Shown piece by piece: positions 16,595 through 25,301 of a stretch of 62,865 nt of DNA (within the stretch, counting starts at the first letter, position 1; each line of letters begins with the position of its first letter). The stretch covers positions 1-62,865 of the forward strand of contig NZ_JABSOE010000023.1 of the NCBI RefSeq assembly GCF_013618865.1, written 5' to 3'. Position numbers and translations under genes: made by a program. Origin of the DNA: Phocaeicola faecicola (lineage in GTDB: Bacteria > Bacteroidota > Bacteroidia > Bacteroidales > Bacteroidaceae). Below the pieces are notes generated by a model that made no database searches, was not told the DNA's origin, and saw nothing but the letters and a program-made list of their open reading frames with translations.

Positions 16595-19500
16595 ATGAGA
16601 TTCACATCGTCCCTGAAACTAAAACTGATCTATGTGTTCCGTATCAATGATGCGACACACCGTGGATGCCTGAAAATTGGCGAGGCTACCTGTGAGGATG
16701 AAAACGTGTTCGGTCTGTCTCCTAACAGCAAGGCGCTCAATGAAGCGGCAAGAAAGCGTATCAACCAGTACACACAGACGGCAGGCATCGCATACGATCT
16801 ACTATATACTGAACTGACCGTTTACAACCGTGGCGGACTCCGTTCATTCAACGACAAGGAGGTACACAATGTCTTGGAACGCTCCGGTATCAAAAAGAAA
16901 GTCTTCGATACAGTCAACAAAGCCAATGAATGGTTCATCACCGATCTGGAAACCGTCAAGCGTGCCATTGCAGCTGTCAAGGAAGGCCGGAGCTCCCTTT
17001 CATCAGCGGAAGTTACCCGGGAATATTCTCCGATTGTATTCCGGCCGGAACAACAGGAAGCCATCAGCAAGACCAAGAAACAGTTTAAGAAAGGCAACCA
17101 GATGCTCTGGAACGCAAAGATGCGTTTCGGAAAGACCTTTTCTGCCCTGCAGGTTGTCAAGGACATGGAGTTTCAGCGTACCCTGATTCTGACTCATCGA
17201 CCTGTGGTGGATGCCGGCTGGTTTGAAGATTTTGGAAAGATCTTTTATGACCGCAAGGATTTTGCATACGGTTCCAAAAACAACGGGGATAGTTTTGCCA
17301 GTCTGGAACGGCGGGCGGAAAGTGACAGACTTCATTATGTCTATTTCGCCTCCATGCAGGATTTGCGTGGTTCTGAACTTGTGGGTGGCAATTTTGACAA
17401 GAACAACGAAGTGTTTGCTACCGATTGGGACCTGATTATCGTGGACGAAGCGCACGAAGGCATCCAGACCGAACTGGGAAAGGCGGTTATGGGGGAACTG
17501 GTCAAGGATAATACTAAAGTTTTACGTCTGTCCGGTACCCCGTTCAATCTGCTGGGCGATTTTAAGGAAGATGAAATCTATACATGGGACTATGTGATGG
17601 AACAGCGGGCCAAGATGAGTTGGGACGAACTCCATTTTGGTGACCCCAATCCGTATGCCTCACTGCCTACACTCAATATCTATACCTACGATTTGGGAAG
17701 GCTGCTTCATGAGTTTGTTGATGAAGATGTTGCCTTTAACTTCAAGGAATTTTTCCGGGTCAATGAATCCGGCAGTTTCTGTCATGAAAAAGACGTGCGG
17801 GCTTTTCTGAATCTTCTTACCAAGGAGGACAAGGACAGTCTTTATCCATATGCCAACGAAGAATATAGGAATATTTTCCGCCATACCCTTTGGATGGTGC
17901 CCGGCGTGAAGGAAGCAAGGGCACTGAGTGCCATGCTTCAGACACATCCGGTGTTCCAGCATTTCAAGGTGGTCAATGTAGCCGGTGACGGTGATCAGGA
18001 CGAAGAAAGCCGTGATGCCCTGGAAGCCGTGGAACAGGCTATCGGAAAAGATCCGGATGCCACACGGACCATTACCCTCTCTTGCGGACGGTTGACGACC
18101 GGAGTGAGTGTAAAAGCATGGACTGCCGTATTCATGCTGTCAGGTTCTTATAATACAGCCGCATCCAGTTATATGCAGACTATCTTCCGCGTACAGACAC
18201 CCGCTACTATCAACGGACGGATGAAGGAGCAGTGCTACGTTTTTGATTTTGCTCCGGACCGTACCCTGAAAGTGATTGCCGAAACCGCCAAGATATCAGC
18301 CAAAGCCGGAAAAACTTCACAAAGTGACCGTAAGGCCATGGGAGAGTTTATCAATTTCTGTCCCATCATATCCATTGAAGGCTCACAGATGAACCGCTTT
18401 GACGTACCTCACATGCTGGAACAGTTGAAACGGGTATATGTGGAGCGTGTTGTCCGTAACGGGTTTGAGGACAACAGCCTGTATAACGATGAGCTGATGA
18501 AGTTGGATGATCTGGAACTGCAGGAGTTCGATGATCTGAAAAAGATTATCGGCCAGACCAAGGCCATACCCAAAACCAATCAGGTGGACATTAATAGTCA
18601 AGGACTGAACAATGAGGAATACGAGGAAAAGGAGAAACTGGAGAAGAAACCCAAGAAGGAGCTTACGGAGGAAGAACGGAAACGGCTGGAAGAACTGAAA
18701 AAGAAGACAAAGAACCGGGAAGCGGCCATTTCCATACTCCGTGGCATCTCCATCCGCATGCCCCTGTTGATTTATGGTGCGGAACTGAGTGATGAGAATC
18801 AGGAAATCACGATTGATAATTTTGCCTCGCTCATTGACCCGCAGTCATGGGAAGAGTTCATGCCCAAGGGAGTGACCAAGCAGAAATTCAATAGTTTCAA
18901 GAAATACTATGACCCGGAAATATTCTGTGCTGCCGGAAAACGAATCCGTGCGATGGCTCGTGCAGCGGACAAACTGAGTATAGAGGAACGAATCGGACGT
19001 ATTACAGATATTTTCAGCACTTTTCGTAATCCGGACAAGGAAACCGTGCTTACTCCGTGGCGCGTGGTAAACATGCACCTCGGCGACTGTCTGGGAGGCT
19101 ATAACTTCTATGACACAGAGTATCAGAATGTGATTCCTGAACCACGGTTTATAGACAAAGGAGAGGTTACCGCAGAAGTTTTCTCCCCCGAATCCCGTAT
19201 TCTGGAAATCAATTCCAAGTCTGGACTTTATCCGCTCTATATGGCATACGGCATTTACCGGGCCAGAGTGAAGTCTTCTCTGTTTTCTGTAGAAACGATA
19301 GAGGAACAGCAGGCTGTATGGGATAAGGTAATAGCAGAGAACATCTTTGTTATCTGCAAAACTCCAATGGCAAAGAGTATTACCAAACGTACGCTTGCCG
19401 GATTCCGTAAAGCAAAGACAAATATGTGGGCTCCAGAAGATCTTGTCAACAAAATAAAGAATCAATCAGAATTATTCATTAAAAAAGTACATGATTTAAT

Positions 19501-20551
19501 AGGCAAAAACATGAAGATTAATGCTATAGTCGGTAATCCTCCATACCAAATTAATGATGGAAGCGGTGCATCTGACGATGCTGCAAATCCTATATACCAA
19601 ATATTTGTACGGATAGCAAAACAGATCAGGCCTGAATACTTTTCCCTGATTATGCCTTCAAAATGGATGATTGGAGGAAAAGCTGTTCTCAAACCATTCA
19701 GAAAAGAAATGATGGAAGATAAACATATTGCATCCATCTATGATTATGAGGATTCTGGCGAGTGCTTTAACGGACAGCATATAGATGGTGGAATCTGTTA
19801 TTTTCTTTGGAGTAATAAACACAATGGTAAGTTGCGTTACACTTATATTTCAGCGAATAAAGAGTTTTTTGTATCTACAAGGTTCTTATCCGATGGAAAT
19901 TCTGATATCGTTATACGTGACAAGCGTCGTCAATCTATTATTGCTAAAACTTCGACAAATTGCTCTTTATTTAAGGAGATTGTCTCATTAACCCAGCCGT
20001 TTGGAATCAGAAAGGATTTATTTAATTCGCCAGAAAGATATCCACTATCTAATTTACAATCAGAGCCTTTCTATGGTTGTGTGAAAATTTATGGTGTGAA
20101 AGGAATTAAAGGAGGAGCGAGAAGAACGATTGGATATATTTCACCTAAAATTATAACAAAAAACAAAGCAGCAGTAAACAAGTATAAATTATTTTTTACA
20201 ACCAGTTATTCTACAAATGCTTTCAATCCCCCTGAAACCATCATAGGAGAACAAAACTCAGTCTGTACAGAGACCTTCCTTTTGATTGGACCATTTGACA
20301 CTGAGATAGAACAGAAAAATTGTTATAAATACATTTGCACAAACTTTTTTAAGGCATTATTGTTTTTTGGTCGAGGAACTATGCAGGTGTCACAAGATGT
20401 ATTTCGTTTTGTTCCATTGCAAAACTTCACATCATCAAGCGATATTGATTGGAACAAAAGCGTACCAGAAATAAATAATCAACTTTCTGCAAAATATCGT
20501 CTGATCAATGAAGAAATCTCTTTTATTGAATCAATGATAAAACCTGTGTGA
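16595..20551 (+). CDS. Large fusion: GIY-YIG-like nuclease, SF2 helicase, N6-adenine methyltransferase
   Basis: A 1318-residue multidomain protein. Residues 8-115 (LIYVFRI, CLKIGEAT, RINQYT, FNDKEVH) resemble a T5orf172/GIY-YIG endonuclease. Residues about 145-600 form an SF2 helicase: Walker A NAKMRFGKTF (173-182), DEAH near 283, LSGTPF near 312 and QTIFRVQ (motif VI) near 528. A charged, helical linker rich in KEKLEKK/EEERKR follows at about 665-710. The methyltransferase catalytic motif NPPY is near residue 979, followed by a PSKWM box, and the last 250 residues probably recognise target DNA. The encoding DNA becomes markedly AT-richer from about 19.4 kb, near residue 950, so the methyltransferase and specificity end may have been exchanged. 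It is the main effector of the operon controlled by the invertible promoter. Confidence 0.65.
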   Translation: MRFTSSLKLKLIYVFRINDATHRGCLKIGEATCEDENVFGLSPNSKALNEAARKRINQYTQTAGIAYDLLYTELTVYNRGGLRSFNDKEVHNVLERSGIKKKVFDTVNKANEWFITDLETVKRAIAAVKEGRSSLSSAEVTREYSPIVFRPEQQEAISKTKKQFKKGNQMLWNAKMRFGKTFSALQVVKDMEFQRTLILTHRPVVDAGWFEDFGKIFYDRKDFAYGSKNNGDSFASLERRAESDRLHYVYFASMQDLRGSELVGGNFDKNNEVFATDWDLIIVDEAHEGIQTELGKAVMGELVKDNTKVLRLSGTPFNLLGDFKEDEIYTWDYVMEQRAKMSWDELHFGDPNPYASLPTLNIYTYDLGRLLHEFVDEDVAFNFKEFFRVNESGSFCHEKDVRAFLNLLTKEDKDSLYPYANEEYRNIFRHTLWMVPGVKEARALSAMLQTHPVFQHFKVVNVAGDGDQDEESRDALEAVEQAIGKDPDATRTITLSCGRLTTGVSVKAWTAVFMLSGSYNTAASSYMQTIFRVQTPATINGRMKEQCYVFDFAPDRTLKVIAETAKISAKAGKTSQSDRKAMGEFINFCPIISIEGSQMNRFDVPHMLEQLKRVYVERVVRNGFEDNSLYNDELMKLDDLELQEFDDLKKIIGQTKAIPKTNQVDINSQGLNNEEYEEKEKLEKKPKKELTEEERKRLEELKKKTKNREAAISILRGISIRMPLLIYGAELSDENQEITIDNFASLIDPQSWEEFMPKGVTKQKFNSFKKYYDPEIFCAAGKRIRAMARAADKLSIEERIGRITDIFSTFRNPDKETVLTPWRVVNMHLGDCLGGYNFYDTEYQNVIPEPRFIDKGEVTAEVFSPESRILEINSKSGLYPLYMAYGIYRARVKSSLFSVETIEEQQAVWDKVIAENIFVICKTPMAKSITKRTLAGFRKAKTNMWAPEDLVNKIKNQSELFIKKVHDLIGKNMKINAIVGNPPYQINDGSGASDDAANPIYQIFVRIAKQIRPEYFSLIMPSKWMIGGKAVLKPFRKEMMEDKHIASIYDYEDSGECFNGQHIDGGICYFLWSNKHNGKLRYTYISANKEFFVSTRFLSDGNSDIVIRDKRRQSIIAKTSTNCSLFKEIVSLTQPFGIRKDLFNSPERYPLSNLQSEPFYGCVKIYGVKGIKGGARRTIGYISPKIITKNKAAVNKYKLFFTTSYSTNAFNPPETIIGEQNSVCTETFLLIGPFDTEIEQKNCYKYICTNFFKALLFFGRGTMQVSQDVFRFVPLQNFTSSSDIDWNKSVPEINNQLSAKYRLINEEISFIESMIKPV

Positions 20552-20557
20552 AAGTAA

Positions 20558-20590
20558 AACGAGGGCAGGTATATAGTACTTGTCCTCGTT
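20558..20590. terminator. Bidirectional terminator between convergent genes
   Basis: AACGAGGGCAGGTA and TACTTGTCCTCGTT pair, with two G-T or mismatch positions, around a 5-base loop between the convergent genes at 20551 and 20621. T-rich sequence follows on the right side. Confidence 0.6.
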
Positions 20591-20620
20591 AAAATTCACT
20601 TTTTTCATAACCTATTTCAT

Positions 20621-21499
20621 CTACTTTCGATGTGATTTGTTTATGGGATTAATCGGAATTATTTGTGTCTTATACATAATACCATAATTAAATTCCTTAT
20701 TTAAGTATTCAATTATCATAGGGGCAGTCCAATTGGTTTTTTGTTGAAATTCTTGAATTTTAATTAATACATCCTTTTTGCAGTATTCGGGAATTGCAAT
20801 TGCTGTTTGTGTCCGAAAAGCTGCAGAATTTTCCGAGTCAGCACGAGTCATCAATTGCAGGACTTCATCATACTCTAATTCTGAGAAGATACTCAGACCT
20901 GCTTCATAACTCGGAATATGTATCATAACATCTTGATTCATCATTTCAATCATCAATTTATCATTGTCAGAAAAAGGAATATGATAGTCATTAAATTTAA
21001 TTATCACATTTCCGTTTTTTTTCATCTGAATATGGAATTGTGAATAGTCGGTATTTGTACCTGGGTGCCCTTCAAAATCAGTTTTCGCAAGAGAAAATGT
21101 CCATTCGAACTCTTTATATCTAATTGTAGATTCGAAAATTTTATTACAGTCGTTTCCTTCGCTTGTATCATCAATATTAGCAAATGGCTTATCGGAATTT
21201 GCAACCCATGTCAAATAACCATACAATCTAAAAAGACCTTTCCCACTATAAAGCATCTTTTTTAACTGCTTTTTCTTTATGACGGGATTAATGAGCCAAT
21301 GAAAACAAGGATTATTCTCGTCCACATGATCCAATGGTTTTCCACAGATATAACATATTCCTTTTTTTAGACCGTCTCTAATACCATTAAAATCTTGTTC
21401 GTCTTCTTTTATTTGAACTTCATTCATCTTTTGAATGAATTCAGGTCCTAATTCATTACACAACTCTTTGAAATTTATGTTTTTATATTGATTGTCCAT
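20621..21499 (-). CDS. Hypothetical protein with a CxxC/H zinc-finger-like site, in the defence island
   Basis: A 292-residue soluble protein with no signal peptide. Residues about 48-66 read GICYICGKPLDHVDENNPCFHW, with Cys-x2-Cys and a downstream Cys-x-His, suggesting a small zinc site like those that open HNH nucleases or zinc-ribbon proteins. No HNH catalytic His-Asn pair is evident. The last 50 residues hold a helix-turn-like NWTAPMIIEYLNKEF. It lies between the restriction-type operon and the AAA-RloB pair, on the same strand as the latter with a 148-base gap. AT-rich base use matches other cargo. Function unknown; defence is a guess from location. Confidence 0.5.
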   Translation of the reverse strand: MDNQYKNINFKELCNELGPEFIQKMNEVQIKEDEQDFNGIRDGLKKGICYICGKPLDHVDENNPCFHWLINPVIKKKQLKKMLYSGKGLFRLYGYLTWVANSDKPFANIDDTSEGNDCNKIFESTIRYKEFEWTFSLAKTDFEGHPGTNTDYSQFHIQMKKNGNVIIKFNDYHIPFSDNDKLMIEMMNQDVMIHIPSYEAGLSIFSELEYDEVLQLMTRADSENSAAFRTQTAIAIPEYCKKDVLIKIQEFQQKTNWTAPMIIEYLNKEFNYGIMYKTQIIPINPINKSHRK

Positions 21500-21647
21500 A
21501 TTTTAGCTCATTATTTAATAAAGTTATTAAATTAACGTATGACCGTCTTGAAATAGTACATTTTAAGAACGTTTTTATTTGGGTTACACCGCCTGATTGT
21601 TTCTATGGTATTAAACATTCTGAATCCATAATGGGAATAAAGATCTG

Positions 21648-22262
21648 TTAAATCTTATTCAATAACTCTATCACCTTATGAATCTCAGAGTATGCCATCA
21701 AATCTTCCGGTGACTCTTTACATAATTGGCACAATTTCTCTGAATTTGACATCGCCCGTTCCAAATCTCCATTCTCTGTCAGGTATTTATAGAGGTTGGT
21801 GCGTATGAAATATCGTTTTGTCTTTTCATACCCCGGCATATATTTCTGCAATTCGGGAAGCAGTTGCTCATAACTCTCATATCGCCGACAAACCACATTA
21901 GGCAAGAAGTGGAGCAGAAACCAGAATTCTGTGCAAGGATTCGTTTCCACGAACATAACTTTTCCGGCATATTTCTTCTTGTTATACTCTTTCTTTGCTC
22001 GTTGGTATAGTCGCATTTCAGAAGGATATTGATACAGCCTGTCCATATCAAAAAGGCATACGATAAGGTCATATTGCTTGTTCAAATAGGATTCTACCAA
22101 TTTTAGAATATGATTGATGTCGCTATGCTGCGGAAAATCAGGCGCAACCTTGAAAGGATAACGACAAGCCACCCTCAATGAATCAAAATAGAACCATTCC
22201 GTTTCTCCCTCGCCTATGATGGCGATACTTTTTGTTACTGTCCGCCCCATATCATTAGTCAT
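21648..22262 (-). CDS. RloB-like TOPRIM-type protein (AbiLii-like)
   Basis: A 204-residue protein with the RloB-type N-terminus IAIIGEGETEWFYFDSLR (about residues 13-30), whose GEGxTE box is the TOPRIM-like acidic motif, and a second acidic motif CLFDMDR (about 69-75). A third block, FVETNPCTEFWFLLHF (about 104-119), is also typical of RloB. RloB partners of AAA ATPases make up abortive-infection systems such as AbiL and related OLD-like defences, where the TOPRIM part is the predicted nuclease. Its start overlaps the end of the ATPase gene by eight bases. Confidence 0.8.
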   Translation of the reverse strand: MTNDMGRTVTKSIAIIGEGETEWFYFDSLRVACRYPFKVAPDFPQHSDINHILKLVESYLNKQYDLIVCLFDMDRLYQYPSEMRLYQRAKKEYNKKKYAGKVMFVETNPCTEFWFLLHFLPNVVCRRYESYEQLLPELQKYMPGYEKTKRYFIRTNLYKYLTENGDLERAMSNSEKLCQLCKESPEDLMAYSEIHKVIELLNKI

Positions 22263-23553
22263 TTAGGTTAATATACTGACTACCTAAGAACGGCAACTTT
22301 ACCAATTTCCCCTGCTTGTAAGCATTATACGGGGAAAGATTCTTGTGTAAGCCTAAAGATGAAAGACGTACTATTTTAGTCTCGCCATATTCGTCTTTGT
22401 CGGTAAACCATATTGTGTCACGTCGAATGAAATCCTCATTAAGAAGATTGATGCCGTGTGTTGTCAACAACATTTGAGATGTTCCTTCACTGTTCGCTAA
22501 AAAAACTTTTATAAAATAAGCCAGCAGTTCATAGTGAATACTTGACTCGACTTCGTCAATAAGCACAAACCGGTTGGTCTTTAACAAGAAATTAAGAATT
22601 ACTGCCATTCCCAGGAACCTTATAGTACCGTTAGATTCGTATTCTTCAGACAAATCGTATAGTTTGTCTCCAACCTTGTGTTTAAAAGTCAGTTCAGTAT
22701 TTGTAATTTTTCCTTTTTTAAGCATTTCAGCTTTTGCTTCATTATCAATAGGGGCATTTTGAATCAATTGCTCCAATTCTGGGGTAATCAATTCTTCCTC
22801 TTCATGCAATACGACATCTTCTATGTTGAAATCGGATGCTTTTAGAAAGTTCAAAATGAACTTCTTCAAATCGCCTGTTTCATCTTTATCCAATCGTGAT
22901 TTTACATATCCCGAAAGCAGCATGCCAGGGGCCAATACATCTTTTACCTGTTTGGCAAAGTAATCATATACATCGTTCAACTTAGTGCGTTCCACATTAC
23001 TCTTACCAAATGCTGCAAGTACACTGCAATTGTTGATAGTGTTGCCGGAAATCACACCCTGACTCTTCCGTGGCATTTTCAGGTTTGTACCGAAATCTAT
23101 TGTTGTGGAATCTGTAGTTGCATCATAACTACGGCTGTACAATTTGGTAGGACGAATGGAATCATAAACAACCAATGTCTCAGAATAGATATATTTTGCG
23201 TCCAATTCAAAAGTAAGGATATACTTCGACTTATTAATATAGAATACCATAGACATCTTCGTCCTTTCATTCCTTGATGTGTCATCCAGCATAAAAGGTA
23301 CAACTCCAGTCTTTTCATTTCGGTCTTTGGGCATCCTAAGAACAAGCATTCTGAAAAATTCCACAGCATTCAAAATGTTGGTTTTGCCGGAAGCGTTAGC
23401 ACCATAGATGATGCCCAATTTCAACAATCTTATCCCATCCTTAACTTCATATGAATATTCGTCAGACATAAAAGTATCTGATGAAGGTTCAAAGCTTATC
23501 TTTTGTGGGGACTTTATTGAGAAAAAATTTTCAATGGTGAATTCTGCTATCAT
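22255..23553 (-). CDS. AAA-type ATPase of an AbiL-like defence pair (AbiLi-like)
   Basis: A 432-residue ATPase of the AAA_15/SMC-like type. It opens with IAEFTIENFFSIKSPQKISF, has Walker A GANASGKT (51-58), a long helical insert, an ABC-like signature region near SEEYESNGTIRF (about 300) and Walker B FVLIDEVESSIHY (about 330), then LLTTHG (about 362). This layout is that of ATPases paired with RloB, as in AbiL. It should sense phage or DNA damage and control the RloB nuclease. That is inference from the family. A -7 type box lies at 23582-23589. The next gene overlaps its end. Confidence 0.8.
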   Translation of the reverse strand: MIAEFTIENFFSIKSPQKISFEPSSDTFMSDEYSYEVKDGIRLLKLGIIYGANASGKTNILNAVEFFRMLVLRMPKDRNEKTGVVPFMLDDTSRNERTKMSMVFYINKSKYILTFELDAKYIYSETLVVYDSIRPTKLYSRSYDATTDSTTIDFGTNLKMPRKSQGVISGNTINNCSVLAAFGKSNVERTKLNDVYDYFAKQVKDVLAPGMLLSGYVKSRLDKDETGDLKKFILNFLKASDFNIEDVVLHEEEELITPELEQLIQNAPIDNEAKAEMLKKGKITNTELTFKHKVGDKLYDLSEEYESNGTIRFLGMAVILNFLLKTNRFVLIDEVESSIHYELLAYFIKVFLANSEGTSQMLLTTHGINLLNEDFIRRDTIWFTDKDEYGETKIVRLSSLGLHKNLSPYNAYKQGKLVKLPFLGSQYINLND

Positions 23554-23860
23554 ATTCGTTGAATTTATCTGTCATATGATGCAAATATAGAAATAAAAAA
23601 TCAATATATGAATTTATAGTCCGTATTTTCGTAGTAAAATTACTAAAATATGAATATAAATCACTATTTATATATTTTGTTACAACAGAATAAAGCAAAT
23701 AAAAATGAAGATTGAATCATTCCTTCATAAAATTTTTCTCTTCATACTATTTTTTATGATTGAGAAATTTGTTATCTTTGAAACCTAAAGTAAACGTTCT
23801 TTCATTTATGCAAAGTCTGGCAACTTGAAGAAGTCTACTCGTTTCTAAATCGTTACCTAT
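23554..23860. other. AT-rich right end of the inner element
   Basis: There are about 307 bases without a gene. They contain the -7 box of the AAA-RloB operon and, at 23851-23860, a CGTTACCTAT block that is the reverse complement of a motif beside the tandem integrases (around 5330). It is probably an integrase-binding end. Confidence 0.4.
23582..23589 (-). promoter_or_regulatory. -7 box before the AAA-RloB operon
   Basis: Read leftward this is TATATTTG, a perfect TAnnTTTG, 29 bases before the start codon. No clear -33 TTG lies 19-21 bases upstream. Confidence 0.45.
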
Positions 23861-24958
23861 CTAAAAAAATAAGTCTTGTAAGTTTTTCATTTTCAGCGAA
23901 TAAGAAAAAGTACAATGCCTACTTGTATGAAATGTGATTCGCTTCTTGATGTCGCACAAAATGGCTATATCCTTTAGGTATTTGTTTATATCTGCTGGGT
24001 CTTGGATAGGAAGTAATTTCTCTCCACCTTTGTACTTATCCAGTATCAGTTTGGCAATAGGGAGTAGGGGGATGCGTGATAGAACTCCAGTCTTAACCCT
24101 GCGTTTCTTAATCCAAATTCTGCCTGTATTGTCCTTTTCAAAATGTTCTGGAGCTAAGGTTTTGATGTCAATGTAGCTCAATCCAGTGAAACAGCCAAAA
24201 AGGAACATATCTTTTGCTCTCTCCAGTCTAGGTAGGGGAGTATCAAAGTTGATAATCTTTCTCAGTTCTTCTTCATCCAAAAAGTCTATTTCCACGGGTT
24301 CACGTTCTATTTTATAAGTAATGAACGGATTAGCAGTCATATAGGAGTTAGCTACTGCAAGGTTAATTATTTTCTTGAGTAGTTTTAGGTGTTTGGTGGA
24401 TGAGTTTTGAGCCATTCCTTTGTTTATTCGTAGAAATGTATGAAAAGATTGGATAAAGTTCAGGTTTAATTCACGTAGGTATAAATCTTCTCTTTTGTAT
24501 TTCTGTTGAACAAACTCTTTGAGTAATCTTACTGTATAAACAGAAATCCAATAGGTAGCTTTAGAAATTCCATTACCGACCAACTTTTCCTGTTCATTGT
24601 TGTGCTCTTCAAAGACTTCAAACAGGCTTTTTTCGTTCAATGCTTCTACTTTGTCTGCAACAGCTTCTTTTAGTAGCTCTGCTGTAATTAGGTAGCCCAT
24701 TTGAAGTAGCTCAATTTCTTTCTGGTATATTTTGTTTCTTAGCTGTGTAAGATAGCTGTTTACTAATTGAGCTTCTTCACTCTTACCTTTTACTAACTGT
24801 TTTTCTCTATTCCAGTCTGTAGAACGTGCATATTTACCTGTGCTGAAATAGATTCTTTTTCCGTTTGTGGAGATAGAAACCTCAATAGGTGATAAACCTT
24901 TCTTGTTTTGCTTACTTTCTCTCAATGAAAAGTAAACCATCGTACAATGTTTTTCCAT
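23861..24958 (-). pseudogene. N-terminal part of the split tyrosine integrase of the outer element
   Basis: From the ATG at 24958 (MEKHCTMVYFSL) the frame encodes the Arm-DNA-binding, core-binding and most of the catalytic domain of a Bacteroidetes integrase. It reads FGCFTGLSYIDI at the first motif and reaches THFTSRH-type HxxRH codons (FHTSRH, about 23919-23936). After those it leaves the family with about 17 unrelated residues and stops at 23861, so it lacks the last His/Trp and Tyr motifs. Those are encoded at 4974-5165. The protein cannot be catalytically active as it stands. A longer frame starts upstream at 25072, but 24958 fits the family. Confidence 0.75.
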
Positions 24959-25018
24959 ATTAAAATGATTGTAAAATGGAGTATATCTCATTGTACTATA
25001 GCTGATTATATAAGTTTT

Positions 25019-25062
25019 GCAGCCCATTTTAGAAAATGGCAAATTGGGCTGCAAATGGGCTG
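25019..25062. repeat. Repeats at the right end of the outer element
   Basis: GCAGCCCATTT and AAATGGGCTGC form an inverted pair, and TGGGCTGCAAA occurs twice in tandem. They lie between the integrase start and the host gene at 25302 and may be integrase arm or attachment sites of the outer element. Confidence 0.45.
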
Positions 25063-25242
25063 CAAAAATCACTTTTTTAGTGCTTAATTAAGTGACAATT
25101 GTTCTGCTTTGGGCTTGACTGTAATAGCCTTTTGAGGAACTATATTTTAGGTCGTTATAGTCTCATTTTTCTTCTTACTTGATAAGACAAGATAACCAAA
25201 AAGAAGGCTATTAGAATATCCCTAAACTATAATTTACGGCAA

Positions 25243-25282
25243 ATAAAAAACTCCTGCAACCATTTAGATTACAGGAGTTTAT
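25243..25282 (-). terminator. Terminator of the GGGtGRT/scaffold operon
   Basis: Read leftward, AAACTCCTG pairs with CAGGAGTTT around a 15-base loop and is followed by TTTTTTA, 20 bases beyond the stop codon. Confidence 0.8.
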
Positions 25283-25301
25283 ATATTTGATTAAGTATGG
25301 A

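Larger units (their letters stand above)
5161..23918. mobile_element. Inner mobilizable integrative element with defence cargo (about 18.7 kb)
   Basis: The limits are set by the two halves of the interrupted integrase, one ending near 5160 and the other near 23918. Inside are two tandem tyrosine integrases at the left end, excisionase-like HTH genes, a DUF3408-like protein, MobC, a relaxase and a candidate oriT. No T4SS, coupling ATPase or TraG-type gene is visible, so it should be mobilized by a helper. The cargo is a Cas2-like/NDT-like locus, a phase-variable restriction-type locus and an AbiL-like pair. Base composition is a mosaic: the mobilization backbone (9.8-19.4 kb) is GC-richer and the cargo on both sides is AT-rich. 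No clean target duplication could be identified, so the end points are good only to about 20 bases. Confidence 0.7.
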
